DNA from: Oncomelania hupensis
Taxonomy: Eukaryota > Mollusca > Gastropoda > Littorinimorpha > Pomatiopsidae
Direction: 5' to 3'
NCBI GenBank assembly: GCA_036898135.1
Contig: CM072515.1
Span: 74,169,753-74,233,752, forward strand
DNA length: 64,000 bases
Notes under the pieces: model-generated
Seen by the model: the letters and a program-made list of their open reading frames with translations, nothing else
What the model was told of the DNA's origin: nothing
Databases searched by the model: none
Shown here: positions 52,341 to 63,727 of the stretch, in pieces
Layout: each line of letters begins with the position of its first letter
Numbering within the stretch: the stretch's first letter is position 1
Position numbers and translations under genes: made by a program

Positions 52341-53756
52341 GGAACTAAAAAGCAAGCATAAACAAAGTGTAAAACCTAAATATTGCAAAAGGTTGGGGAA
52401 GGGATTAGCTTGGAAAGAGGCAATCAAGGAACCCGATCGGGAACCTTAAGTTGGGGGAAAAAACCCTCTCTGTCTTTTTAAGAAGCTTTGACGTCGTTAC
52501 AACACACGCAGCAATAATAAAACACTTATCTGGAAATAAATTTGGCCCGGACACTTCCACGGGTTATAATGTTTGTATGCCTTGTTACATGACAGGTTCA
52601 AGTGCTGCCATTTGCATCATTTAAACCAGTTCCATAAAAGGCAATCGGCTATGAGACACAAAATAGCTTCGGATTTATTGTCGATTCTAAAGACGGCGTC
52701 GTCGTTTGTGTAAATCATAACCATACTGCAACAACGTTCACAACGGGGGAATCAACAGAAACACACGCAAGTCCTAATATATTATATTAGGATCAAACGC
52801 ATATTGGGCATGAATTTGGTGGTTAATGGATGTGTACATTCATTCTTAGCTTAGCATGTTCGCACAGTTAGCACTAACGGCCCTATTTCTTCTGAAAATA
52901 AAACTGAACAGTTTTTTTAAAGGGCAGTTAGCCTAAAAGGGTCATTCACAGTAATGAATAGCGAGATATATTTTATTGTTGAGAGAAGAATGATTATGAC
53001 CGATGAAGGGTGGTTAGCTAAAAAGGTTCGCGCACTTCGTAGCTGAAAAAAAAAATCTCGATATTTTCTGTTAAGAACGAAGAATGATGGACACTTAAAT
53101 ACTACTATTAGCTACAGACATGCTTTGCATGCCCTTTAGAAAGCCAGCAGACGTCATTTTGGCGCCATTAGTCAGGGGGCACTAAAAAGTGGGAACGGAA
53201 CGGAGACGAATGGCAGCTTTTTACCTCTGTTGTCGTGGGGTCCACATTGAGCTCGGTCGCCGCACGGTACTCTAGACACTAGGTCGCACGCTCGTGCTAC
53301 CCGCTTGTTTGGATGCAAATGACGGAAACAAATTACTGTTTGATTTTCTGGTCGTGCCTCCGACAAATGGAAAATGACCCGCACCAACAAATGACAGCCC
53401 GGCTGTAAAAGGTGAGGTAAAAAGACCGTTGTTTGGAAGCTGAACTGTTTATCTCGCTAGTTCGTTTAGTATACGGAGTCTTCGTCTGTCTTCTTTTAGC
53501 TCAGGGCTGAAAAAAAGCTTGGTCCATCCTTCTGGCTCCTAACACTACAGTAAAACCGTGTTGTAGTACTACATGCTGCACTGTCCTCTGCGTTCAAAAG
53601 AGTGACCGTACTAATGGCGGCTAATCATTCTTTCAAGGTATGCAATTGAAGAAGGGGGTGGGATCGTACTTGTCACCTACGTGGGTAAACTGGACGTCAC
53701 AGCCGCGACCTAACGGTAAAACTGGCAGGTCCACTGATTGCTGAACATTTCATTAC
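52341..53756. other. Unassigned DNA
   Basis: No gene. Two weak near-repeats (GGGCAGTTAGCCTAAAAGGG near 52921 and GGGTGGTTAGCTAAAAAGG near 53008) are noted but not interpreted. Confidence 0.5.
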
Positions 53757-54000
53757 GTTGCGAGCGTCGTGGCCGCATGGTCTAAAACGGGACTAACTTG
53801 CCTAGACCACAGGCTAGAAACTAATGGCGCCTGACCGGTGTGTGATTGATCCCAACTATAAGCGTTATGTTTCGCCGAATATTATTTGCTTTCGACTCGG
53901 GCAACCTCTCGAGGTTTTTATCTGGGTACTTCGGTTTGCTCCCCCAGCAAACATTTGATAAACCCAGAATTTTTCGATAAAAAGTGACAATAAAATGTCA
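53757..54000 (+). mobile_element. tRNA-derived SINE (Leu-like head), older copy
   Basis: Diverged sister of the SINE at 39540: GTGGCCGCATGGTCTAAAAC, GCGCCTGACCGGTGTGTGAT, CTTTCGACTCGGGCAACCTC, TGGGTACTTCGGTTTGCTC and a tail GTGACAATAAAATGTCACAA. Confidence 0.75.
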
Positions 54001-55262
54001 CAAATCAAAACGAAAATAAAAAACAATTACAGAAATTTTTTATATAAAAAACTTCTAGTCTGCAGTAAACAGCACTTAGCGCCGCCTGCTTAAAGAGAAC
54101 CTGACTTTGAAACTTTAAACCAACATAGTGTATTTATACTATAATCTAATATATAATCCATATTATTGCTGTAAACGCTTTCCAATGGGCTTTGCCAGAC
54201 ACTGGGCTTCCCCGATAACGTCACGACGCGAGTCTATCGGAGCGGGCCGGCGATACGGCCATTAAGCGTCGCCCGATACAACAGGAACGAAGTAATGACA
54301 CAGAACAAACAAAGCCCAGCCAGCACAGGCTGATAACACGAGGTCAAGCTCCGGTGACGCCATGGGTAAACAATCTAAGGGGGATAAATCACTATAGCGG
54401 ACGACCCTTTCAACGCTCGGACACCACGTTTAGGTTCAAATGTTGCAAATATTAGACATGGAAATGTATGAATATGTAAGTCAATAGCATCTCTTAACAT
54501 GGAGGGGACTTCTTAGTTTTTTCCTCGCAAATTTTATACCGACCTCAGACGCACTTATAGAGTTTTTCAAAATGGCGATGATCCTTTCATGGAGGTGATT
54601 TTGATATGTGCTAATGGGTTTGTTCAGACAAACCAATAACCTCTCTTTAAGCTCTGTTTTCCAAGAAACACTGGTTAAATAATTTAAATGCGTTTGAAAT
54701 TATTTCCCGACGGTGTCAAAAATATACATCGTTGGATTTTATGACTGCAAAATGATCGGGCGTTAATAACAGAAATCTAAAATGAATAATGAGAAAAATT
54801 TCTAGAATACATTTTATGACCGCAAAACGATTGCACCTTAAAACATAAATCTAAAAGGAATAATTAGGCGAAATGTCTGGGAATGCGTTTTAAGATTGCG
54901 AAATATTTGGGCGAAGAGACAGGGTGGACAAACATATTTTAACGAGTTGAATTGAAGGCCTAGGCGATAATGGTTTGGTTTAAACTTTAGGTTGGGGGGA
55001 TCGTAGGATGTTTATATAATTGTTAACATATGAACAAGTTGTCAACAGAACAAGCATCGTTGCTATTCCGTTAAAAACTCGTATACCGTGACATTGTGAA
55101 GTTTTCCTCTTTGAAAGTGTTTTTTTTTTTAACGACTATGTGTTTGGCTCAGGTATAGCCCTTTTTGAATTGATAACAAAACAAGACAAGATAGCAAGAC
55201 GTTCAAATGTATTTTCAGACACTCACACACAGAGCCTCGGTGGTGACAGGGGGGGGGGGTGA
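54001..55262. other. Unassigned DNA
   Basis: A G+C-richer stretch at 54190-54420 without a recognisable ORF, then AT-rich DNA with loosely repeated segments (CTAAAA-GGAATAAT and GACCGCAAAACGAT types at 54740-54910). G10 run near 55250. No gene. Confidence 0.5.
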
Positions 55263-55740
55263 GTGGGTGGTGGAAGTGGAGCGGAGTGTTTTCTTGGCGG
55301 TGTTGTGGCTAATGAAAATGAAACCTTTGAAGCGTATGAGAATAATTTTGTTTTGCCTGATCGCTGTTCTGATGATAATGTGACCAATAGTCTTGGTTTA
55401 TCTTTAATTGACTTTTGTAAAACAATGCAAGGCTGTATTGTAAACGGTCGCCGTGGGCACCCGGGTAACAGTGGAAATTTTACATCTAAAGAATGCAGCG
55501 TGGTTGACTATGTTATAGTATCTTTATCTTTGTTTGATATTGTTGCCGATTTTCATGTACACGAATTTAATGATCTGTATTCTGATATCCACTGTCCGAT
55601 TTCTGTTGATCTTGCATTGAACGTACTCAAGAAGGCCGATGTAAGTAACGCTCACTATAATATGCAGCCTTCTGGTAATAATAATCGGGAAAATCATGTT
55701 CTTATTAATAACCGTAGTTTTTGTTCTAGGCCTAAGTGGT
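55263..55740 (+). pseudogene. LINE endonuclease C-terminal part
   Basis: Open frame with GCIVNGRRGH, SVVDYVIVS and YSDIHCPI, the last three conserved blocks of APE-type LINE endonucleases. The N-terminal half of the domain is missing and the frame ends just after 55740, so it is inactive. Confidence 0.8.
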
Positions 55741-57303
55741 TAGTCATAGTAAATATTGTAATAAATTGAATGACTATGAGCAGGAAATCAATGCATTAAA
55801 TAAACGTTTAAATGAATTAGTTGCCAGTGGAGACGAGGCCCCTCAAGCCACAATAGACTTGATATGTACTCAGTTAGGAAATATTATGAAAAACCCTGCT
55901 TCAGAAATAGGTTTGTTTAGGGCAACGCCCACACATAAGAGTACAAATCGAAGTAATGAGAATTTCCCTTGGTTCGATGCACAGTGTGAGAAAAGAATAA
56001 AAGAATTGTTCAAAGCGAAAACATTAACGAGAAGATTTAGGTCAAACTATTATAAAGAGCAACAACAAAAAAAAAAAAAGCTAGTAGAGAATACAAAAAA
56101 CAACTTCGATTATCCTTCAAGAAATATAAGACTAAATTTATAAAGAAAATCCGTAATTTAAAGAGTTCTGATCCTAAGGTATTTTGGAAAATCATCAACG
56201 GATGTGTTAGTGAAAAGGCGGAAGTAACTTCTAAAATCTCCTGCGAGGTTTTTCTACAACATTTTCAAAAGCTTAGTGACCCAGTTGATGTTAATGATGA
56301 TGGCCCTGACCACTCTCCTCCTAATGAGTTAGATGATCAGCCTGAATACAATGACCCTTACTTAAATGGCCGGTTTACTGAAGAGGAAGTAAAATATGTA
56401 CTTAAAGGTCTACATAATAATAAAGCATGTGGATTAGATAGTTTAACTAATGAATTATTAAAGGCTGCTTCTACTAGACTTCTTCCTCTATTCACTAAAT
56501 TCTTTAACTTAATTTTAGTGTCTGGTAAGGTGCCAGAAGAATGGACAATAGGTGTAATTAAACCGCTTTACAAGAACAAAGGTGATAACGGCGATCCAAA
56601 CAATTATAGAGGTATAACAATCTTGAGTTGTTTCAGTAAAGTTTTTTCTAGTTTACTTAATAATAGGTTGACTACCTTTTTTAATTTAAGACATACAATA
56701 GGGAGTGAACAAGCAGGGTTTACATCAGGACATAGCGTGATGGACCATATTTTTACGTTACAAGCTATTATTGATTTCTTTCTGTTTAAAAGAAAAAGAT
56801 TGTATTCTGTTTTTGTTGATTATGAAAAGGCTTTTGATCTTGTCAGTCGAGCTATGCTTTGGCAGAAATTGTTAAACTCTGGTGTAAAAGGAAGGTTGTT
56901 AATTGTTATCCAAGATATGTACAGTAAAGCAAAATCATGTGTAAAGTGTAACACCCAAGTTTCTGATTATTTTGGTTGGTTTACCGGGGTCCGTCAGGGA
57001 GAAAATCTATCACCTTTGTTGTTCTCAGTGTATTTGAATGATTTAAAATATTTTATTGGTAACTCTGGATCCAAACTTGAAACTTTGAATTTAGCATCAC
57101 AGGAGGCACAATTAGGTCAAATAGATATTGATATTTTGTACAAGTTATTTATTTTATTATATGCAGACGATACGGTTATTTTTGCTGAATCGCCTGATGC
57201 TTTACAGACAGCCCTTGATTCAATGTATGATTATTGTCAGCTCTGGAAACTTAAAGTTAATGTAGCAAAAACAAAGGTTATGATTTTTCCAGGGGTAAAG
57301 TAA
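55736..57303 (+). pseudogene. LINE linker and RT palm, frameshifted
   Basis: The linker (55736-56098) is in one frame. After a 12-A homopolymer at 56069-56080, where an indel probably occurred, the frame moves and stays open from about 56080 to 57303. RT motifs: NNKACGLDSLTNE, NYRGITILS, QAGFTSGHSVMDHIF, FVDYEKAFD (catalytic Asp), GVRQGENLSPLLF and LYADDTVIF (catalytic pair). A second frameshift lies near 57290-57305, after KTKVMIF. Confidence 0.85.
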
Positions 57304-57320
57304 GAAATGTCCCAATTTTC

Positions 57321-58352
57321 ATGTACAATGGTGAGCAAATTGAGGTTACGTACGATTTTCAATATCTGGGAATAAAAATCAATTACAATGGAAGCTTTAA
57401 GCCAGCTCAGAAAAACCTATATGACCGAGCCACCAAGGCGATGTTTGCTTTACTCCGCAAAGTTAGAAAATTGGCTTTACCTATTGACATGCAAATTGAA
57501 CTCTTTGATAAAACTGTTGTACCTATATTATTGTATGGTTCGGAAGTATGGTGTCCTCAGATGACTGACCTGGTAAACAAATTGCAACTACGTTTTTATA
57601 AGTTTATCTTAAAGCTTGGTAAAAGTACACCGACATGTATGGTTTTAGGAGAAGTAGGTCAGTTCCCTATAGATATCTTAGCAAAATGCCGTATGTTAAA
57701 TTTTTGGTATAAGCTTGCTTTTGACAGAAATAGTACTAAATTATCTTGTGTGGTTTACAGGTTTCTGCTGAAGATGTACGAACTAAACTTGTACAAACAT
57801 GATTATTTAGACTGTGTCAAGAATTCTCTGGAAAAACTAGGGTTAGGAAATGTTTGGTATGATCAGTCTCAAGGCTCAAATTTCTCTGCCGAAGGGTTTA
57901 AAGAAGAGATAAAGAAAAGGCTGCAGGATCAACATGTACAAAACTGGCATTCAGAAATTAACACAAATGATTTATATTATAATTATAGAATGTTTAAAGA
58001 AAATTTTGAATTTGAAGAATATTTGACAGTTTTGCCCGCCAGCCTAGCTGCTGTTGTCATAAAATTTAGAACCTTAAACCATAAGCTACCAGTGCAAAGG
58101 GGACGGTTTCTTGGAATCCAGAGATGTGACAGAATCTGTAATAAATGTACTTTTAATGAGTTAGGAGATGAATTTCATTTTATTTTTATATGTCCACATT
58201 TCGACGATGATAGAAAAGAGTTGCTTAAAAGGTTTTTCTATGTGCGACCCAATGCTATTAAATTTTCTAATTTATTTTCAACGAAAAATAAGACTATTCT
58301 GCTGAAACTGGCTAGGTTTATGAAAATAATAATGGATAGCTTTAGAACGTAA
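57321..58352 (+). CDS. LINE RT thumb and C-terminal zinc module
   Basis: 343 codons in a new frame after a small indel. Starts MYNGEQIEVTYDFQYLGIKI (thumb), then VVPILLYGSEVW, LGEVGQFPIDILAKCRMLNFW and, at the end, the Cys/His module CDRICNKCTFNELGDEFHFI. Homologous along its length to 40690-41718. It is the C-terminal third of the same LINE protein rather than a gene of its own. Confidence 0.85.
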   Translation: MYNGEQIEVTYDFQYLGIKINYNGSFKPAQKNLYDRATKAMFALLRKVRKLALPIDMQIELFDKTVVPILLYGSEVWCPQMTDLVNKLQLRFYKFILKLGKSTPTCMVLGEVGQFPIDILAKCRMLNFWYKLAFDRNSTKLSCVVYRFLLKMYELNLYKHDYLDCVKNSLEKLGLGNVWYDQSQGSNFSAEGFKEEIKKRLQDQHVQNWHSEINTNDLYYNYRMFKENFEFEEYLTVLPASLAAVVIKFRTLNHKLPVQRGRFLGIQRCDRICNKCTFNELGDEFHFIFICPHFDDDRKELLKRFFYVRPNAIKFSNLFSTKNKTILLKLARFMKIIMDSFRT

Positions 58353-58775
58353 TATAATGATTTGTAATATTAATGATAGTAATAATAGGGATTATTCTTT
58401 TTTCAGTAATGACAATATAAATACCCAATACCAGTGTGTACCCCCGCCTTCTCCCCTTCTTTATCACCCAATCTTGCGAGAGAGTGCGTGCGATTTGTGA
58501 TCAGCTTGTGTGGACATAAGTTTTATGTAGTATGCTTGTGTTGTGTGATAATAATGAATGTGTATTTTGTAAATGTTTATTATGTCTCTTAGAACGCGAG
58601 TGTGAAAGATTAACTTTTATTTTTGTAAAATATATGTACATGTGTATTTTATATTGTATTTTATGATTTTTATGGTTATTCTACATGTATGTTTATTTGT
58701 ATTCATTTTAGTTGTATCCAAGTGCCCCAAGGGGTTTTATGGAATAAAACGCTTTTGACTTTGACTTGATTTGGC

Positions 58776-59179
58776 TAGGCTTTATCCTAAGGAAGCCAAA
58801 GTAAAACGTGGAATGATAGACTACTATCTGAACTATCTGCCAGAAAACGAAAATCAAAATCGGTTGAGGCGATGTTTAGATACAGCTACAGTGGTAAAGC
58901 ACAATGACCTTGACCTTTGAGAAAGTACTACTACTACAACTACTACTACTACCACTACTACTAATCCTCCTCCTCCTCCTCCTACTACTACTACCACCAG
59001 CACTACTACTACTACTACTTCCACCACTACTACTACCACTACAACAACTACTACTACTACTGCTACTACTACTACCACTACTGCTGCTACCACTACTACT
59101 ACTATTACTACTACTACTGCTACTACTACTACTAAGGATATTTATAATTTGTAGGGATTCAAAGTAGACGCAAAAGGAA
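58776..59179. repeat. (ACT)n-type imperfect microsatellite
   Basis: About 58925-59135 is ACT/CTA repeats with CCT and ACC interruptions. Flanks are unassigned. Confidence 0.85.
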
Positions 59180-59955
59180 AAGGCAGCCACAAGAAAGAAA
59201 GAAGAAAATAGAAAAACTGAAAAAGAGAAAAGAGAAGAAAAAAATAAAGAAGACAAGAAAAGAAAATAAAGAAAGAAGAAAGAGAAGAAAAAAGAAGAAA
59301 ACATAAAAACAGAAAGACAGAAAAAAGAAAAGAAAGAAGAAAACAGAAGAAAAGAAAGAAAGAAGAAAACAGAAGAAAAGAAAGAAAGAAAAAAATAAAG
59401 AAAGAAGAAAAGTTAAGAAAATAAAGAAAGCAAGGGAATAAAAAAAAGAAAGAAGAGAAAAAAGGAAAGAAGAAAAGAGAAGAAAAGAAAGAAAGAAGAA
59501 AAGAGCAAAAGAAGAAACGAGAAGAAAAGAAAGAAAAAGAAATTAAAAAGAAAGAAAGAAGGAAAGAAAGAAAAAAAAGAAAATAAAATAAAGAAAGACA
59601 AAAGAGTAGAAGATAAAGAAAGAAAAAAGAGAAGAAAAGAAAGAAAGAAAAAAGAGAAGAAAAGAAAGAAAGAAAGAAGAAAAGAAGAAAAGAAAAGAAA
59701 GAAGAAAAGAAAGAAGAAAAGAGAAGAAATGAATGAAAGAAGAAACGAGAAGAAAAGAAAAAAAGAAAGAAAGAAAAGAAAGAAAGAAGAAAGAAAAGAA
59801 CGAAAGAAAGAAAAAAAGAAAGAAAGAAAGAAAGAAAAAAAAGAAAGAAAGAAACGAAAGAAGAAAAGAGAACAAAAGAAAGAAAAAACAAACGAGAAGA
59901 AAAGAAAGAAAGAAGAAAAGAGAAGAAAAAAGAAAGAGAGAAAGAAAGAAAGACT
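59180..59955. repeat. Long polypurine (GAAA/AAGA)n tract
   Basis: About 770 bp that is almost entirely A and G on the + strand, made of GAAA, GAAGAAAA and AAAGAAAGAAG units. Such mirror-rich purine tracts can form triplex DNA (established knowledge). The long Phe/Leu/Ser ORFs on the - strand are repeat artefacts. Confidence 0.92.
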
Positions 59956-60059
59956 GAAACAAATAATACTTGAAGGACCGAGGAAAGTACCAAAAATAAC
60001 AACTGAAAGATCGCTATAAGACAGAAAGGCAGACCAGGAAAGAAGGATGGACAAAAATA

Positions 60060-60097
<38 letters not shown>

Positions 60098-60419
60098 CTA
60101 GAGGGGGGGGGGCCGGGGGGGGGAGTGGGATGGTAGGAGAAAGGAAGTAACAGAACAATAGATTTAAAAGCGTTAGGTGGGCAGGTGAACGAAATCTGGA
60201 TATTTTTCTGTTAAAAAATTCATTGGTCCTGGGGACGTTGCTCTGGCATCGCGGCCTACTTTAGGTGCATTGATTTTTGAACGCAGGAATATTTCAAAGG
60301 CTGTTAAACGACCAACAAAACACACAACAGACAACAACAAAACACACGAAGATGATTAAAGAAAACGCGAATGAACAAGATGAAGGAAGAGGAGGAGGAG
60401 AAGCAGAAGAAGTTTTTTG
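59956..60419. other. (GA)n, G-rich run and unassigned DNA
   Basis: GA at about 60060-60095 passes into a G-rich run at 60102-60123. The remainder has no recognised feature. Confidence 0.6.
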
Positions 60420-60603
60420 TAGATTATAGTCACACGACACTTTCGCATATAGGTGACTACTGGACCGATTTATACTGACACCAGCGGGCCAGTTGTTGGT
60501 AAAGGGGAAAATAATATGATCACACGTTGACCAATCCGGGATTCGAACCAGCGACCTTTCGGTTACTAGCAAGACGCTCTTACCAACTGAGCTACCCGGC
60601 CCC
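60420..60603 (-). mobile_element. tRNA-derived SINE
   Basis: Sense (-) starts GGGGCCGGGTAGCTCAGTTG (box A) with GCTGGTTCGAATCCCGG (box B), then a non-tRNA body. The T and acceptor stems are too poor for a functional tRNA. Confidence 0.7.
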
Positions 60604-60610
60604 ATAGCAG

Positions 60611-60790
60611 AAGAAATAAAGATATTACTCTTATATAGCGCACTTACAAGCTCCGAGCTCAAAGCGCTGGCCACTACTATATTCAGCAATCACACAATAG
60701 TGTGCTGAAGTCAGGATTCGAACCCATATCGCCCGAGACGCACGTACACAAGTCGTGCGCTCTGACGACTGAGCTATCCCTTAAGGAGAA
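60611..60790 (-). mobile_element. Family B SINE with well-kept tRNA head
   Basis: Sense (-) begins GGGATAGCTCAGTCGTCAGA (box A) and GGGTTCGAATCC (box B), then GGCCAGCGCTTTGAGCTC and the tail AAGTGCGCTATATAAGAGTA. It shows that the degenerate heads at 7.5, 47.7 and 52.2 kb derive from a tRNA. Confidence 0.75.
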
Positions 60791-60825
60791 GTAAATAAAG
60801 GAGAGGGAAGGAGAGTAGAAGAATG

Positions 60826-60880
60826 ATGATGACGGTGATGATGATGATGATGATGATGATGGTGATGATGGTGATGATGA
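60826..60880. repeat. (GAT)n microsatellite
   Basis: ATG/GAT with a few GGT interruptions. Confidence 0.9.
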
Positions 60881-62363
60881 TTGTAACAAGAGCCTAGATT
60901 TAAAACACCACCCGATAGCTTTTGCCTTGTTTAGTCAGGTTAACACTAAGGCAGACGATGGAGGTGTTGCTGATTACTGCTACACATTTCTTAGGCTGAC
61001 GATAGCCCAGTAGGCAATGACATCATCCAGCTTACGTTAGAGCTCCTCGATTGTACATCCAATCAGATTTTAGATCCAATCAGAACACAGAGAGATTAGG
61101 TAGAACCAGTTCTGCTTGGTCAGGCAGAGGCCAGGTAGAGGGTCATTCTGCGTTCAAACTGCCTAGAGTACACAGCTACACTCTAACAGAATCTCTCCAT
61201 AGACGTAAAGCAGGACTTGTTGAGAATTCGAATCAATCAAGTTAGCCACGGCCTGACATTGTCAAAAAGGTAAATGAACATACTTTTGTTTCATCGTGAT
61301 GTATTGATATTATTGTTGAATTATATTTGTGAAATTTGCTATGCTTAGAATTGAATTGTTAGTCCAGCGTGCGTGACCACGTGGCGAACACGACCGGCCG
61401 ACGCCATGTTGTATACCTTACGGACCCACTGTTGTTTAACCTATATGTATGCTTGCAGACCAGTGGCCGTAACAGAGAATGTGTATAATATTAATTCTTT
61501 CTCTATGTGTATAGTTCCATGATTTATATTTATATATGTATAGGAAATTAGAGTGGAGATTCCAGTGGACCACAGACTTAGCAGAATGTTCGTCGCTTAT
61601 ATATAGAGATGTGGAGCTAATCACTGAGTGCTACTTCGGCCTTCAGTGAGACGCTCTGCACACACCTAGTATACAGGGTTGTGCAGACTTTCGTCTCATA
61701 TGTTACAGACGAGCAGGCATTGTATCGTGAGCCCAACCAGGTGAAAGACAACAAGTCGTCGCTGAACGTTGGCCTGCCGAGGCATCTAACGCACTGAGCG
61801 GAAAGAACCCACCAGTCTAGCAACAAGGAGAAGACTCCACATCAACACAACTTATCAAGGAAGCAACCACTACGCAGCGCTTCGAACACACTGATAAGTG
61901 CAGATTGACGCAGTGCACTAAAACTGTATCACAGGACCACAGTAGTCCACGCTTCCAGAACTCTGACCATTAGGGCAGAAAGCATCCAGTGCCCAATGAT
62001 GTTACAGTAGCTGCCTAGAACTATCAAAGGCGAACGGGTCCAAGAGACATTTGAACTTTTAAGTTAGTTTCGTACTTCGAAGATCATGTATAGAGTAGAG
62101 TAAATAAATATGTGATATTTACTGTTATCAAGTGGCTGGACTACCTATGTTTCATAGCCGTGTGAGAGCTAGTGTGACAGTGATCTTTTACCATTTTTTC
62201 TATCTATGTCTGTACCCCAACCTTACCACAGACTGAGCTAAAGAAATAAATGTATTAAGTTAAGTCACAAGGAGATTACTAGCGATCCCCATCGACAATA
62301 GACAAGTGGGTAATAGCATTCCATTGTGCAGAGTCCAGCAACAATAGACCCACCGTCACATTG
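60881..62363. other. Unassigned region of distinct composition
   Basis: About 1.4 kb with less microsatellite content than its neighbours. It has a possible 5' splice-like AAAAAGGTAAATG at 61265-61277 and several AATAAA hexamers (for example near 62103 and 62244), but no ORF beyond 70 codons. It could be a non-coding transcript or an old LTR/leader sequence. I cannot choose between these. Confidence 0.35.
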
Positions 62364-62367
62364 ATGG

Positions 62368-62434
<67 letters not shown>

Positions 62435-62624
62435 TAAACTAAGCAGATTGATGGGGGTAGGCAGACATAATTCATGGGTTCACCAAAATTTGACGAAGAG
62501 AAGACGGGTGGGAAGAAAGAAGGTGGGAGAGAAGACGATAATGAAGACTGGCTATACAACATACAAATAAAACAATGGACAAATCAAAGGGAAATAAAAG
62601 ACGTCAAGTCAAGAAATCTGTAGT

Positions 62625-62699
<75 letters not shown>

Positions 62700-62716
62700 G
62701 GGGGGGGGGAAGAGAG
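62364..62716. repeat. (GAT)n and (GA)n microsatellites
   Basis: GAT at 62364-62432; GA at about 62627-62700 followed by a G-run at 62700-62709. Unassigned sequence lies between them. Confidence 0.9.
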
Positions 62717-62730
62717 AGAGGGAGAGAAAG

Positions 62731-63727
62731 ATCCTATCCTTCCTATCCTGTCCCATAACCCGAAGGTCGTAGGGGCACCACAGATGATCGCTTAACCAGC
62801 ATACTCCATCTTTCTCTGTCCTCAGCAGCCCTCATGGCTTCGCTCAGTGTCAAACCAGTCCATTCTCGAATGTTGTCCTCCCACCTCTTTTTCGGTCTCC
62901 CCCTTCTTCTACCTCCTTGCACTGTGCCTTGCAGAATGGTCTTTGCAAGGCCTGATGATCTGGTGACGTGGCCATACCATCGGAGTTTCCGTTTCTTCAC
63001 CACTGTGAGCAGGTCATCGTGTTGTCCAATGGCTTGTGTGATGGTCTGTCGGACTTCAACGTTGGTGATGTGTTGGGTATAGGAAATGCACAGAAGTCTT
63101 CTGTAGCACCTCATCTCCATGCTTTGTATTCTTCGTTGGAGATCTGCTGTGAGGGTCCATGCTTCGCAAGCATATAGGAAGATGGAGATGACCAGAGATC
63201 GCAGCAGTCTTACTTTGGAATGTAGACTGATGGTTCTGTCTTTCCAAATGGGCTTCAACCTTGTCAGGGCAGCAGTTGTTTGTGCGATCCTGGAGAGGAC
63301 TTCCTGTCGAGACCCATTGTCTGACACAATGGCTCCTAAATATTTGAAGCTGTGCACTGTGTTGAGGGATTGGCCTTGTACTTTGATGTCCGTGTTGATG
63401 CCATTGGTGTTGTTGGTCATCATTTTGGTCTTCTCTGCACTTATTTCCATTCCATAAGCTATGGAGGTGGTGTCAAGCCTCTGTACAAGCTGTTCAAGTT
63501 CTTGTTCCTCTCCAGCCAATCCATCAATATCATCCGCAAAACGAAGATTGGAGATTGCTCTGCCCCTATGCTGACTGTGCCTTCGTGATCTGCAAGAGCA
63601 TCTGACATGATGCGCTCTAGGAAGATGTTGAAGAGTGTTGGAGTGAGTAGGCATCCTTGACGCACACCGATTGTTGTTCTGAACCAGTTCCCGATGACGC
63701 TGTTATGGAGGACTGCACTGGTAGCAT
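62731..63727 (-). mobile_element. 5'-truncated RTE LINE, near-identical to the 25.7-kb copy
   Basis: About 1 kb of RTE 3' end with a degenerate (GGATA)n tail at 62731-62752. By eye it matches 25680-26680 at nearly every position; differences include a missing C near 63566 that causes a frameshift. No target duplication is evident. Confidence 0.9.
62743..63654 (-). pseudogene. RTE RT C-terminal fragment
   Basis: 303 open codons, of which the part after the frameshift (from RAISNLRFADDIDG onward) is RT palm motif C, thumb and the RTE C-terminus (LRWYGHVTR, RGRPKKRWEDNIREW). The upstream part is in another frame and includes RQGCLLTPTLF. The endonuclease and first half of RT are missing. Confidence 0.87.

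Larger units (their letters stand above)
55263..58775 (+). mobile_element. CR1/L2-like LINE, 5'-truncated, several frameshifts
   Basis: Begins within the endonuclease domain and runs through RT and a zinc-module C-terminus to a 3' end with a hairpin (CCCCAAGGGG at 58723-58732), AATAAAACG and a short-repeat tail (TTTGAC)n near 58748-58766. This 3' architecture matches that of the 40496-41718 element on the other strand. Confidence 0.88.

Noticed and set aside
52914..53036. Possible inverted or direct repeat pair marking a transposon near 53 kb
   Set aside because: Similarity is short (about 18 bp with mismatches), and no target duplication or second end was found.
59142..60158. 338-codon hydrophobic - strand ORF resembling a membrane protein
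   Set aside because: Phe/Leu/Ser composition comes from the polypurine tract.
60520..60603. Functional tRNA gene
   Set aside because: Box A and B are good, but T and acceptor stems do not pair well and SINE body sequence follows.
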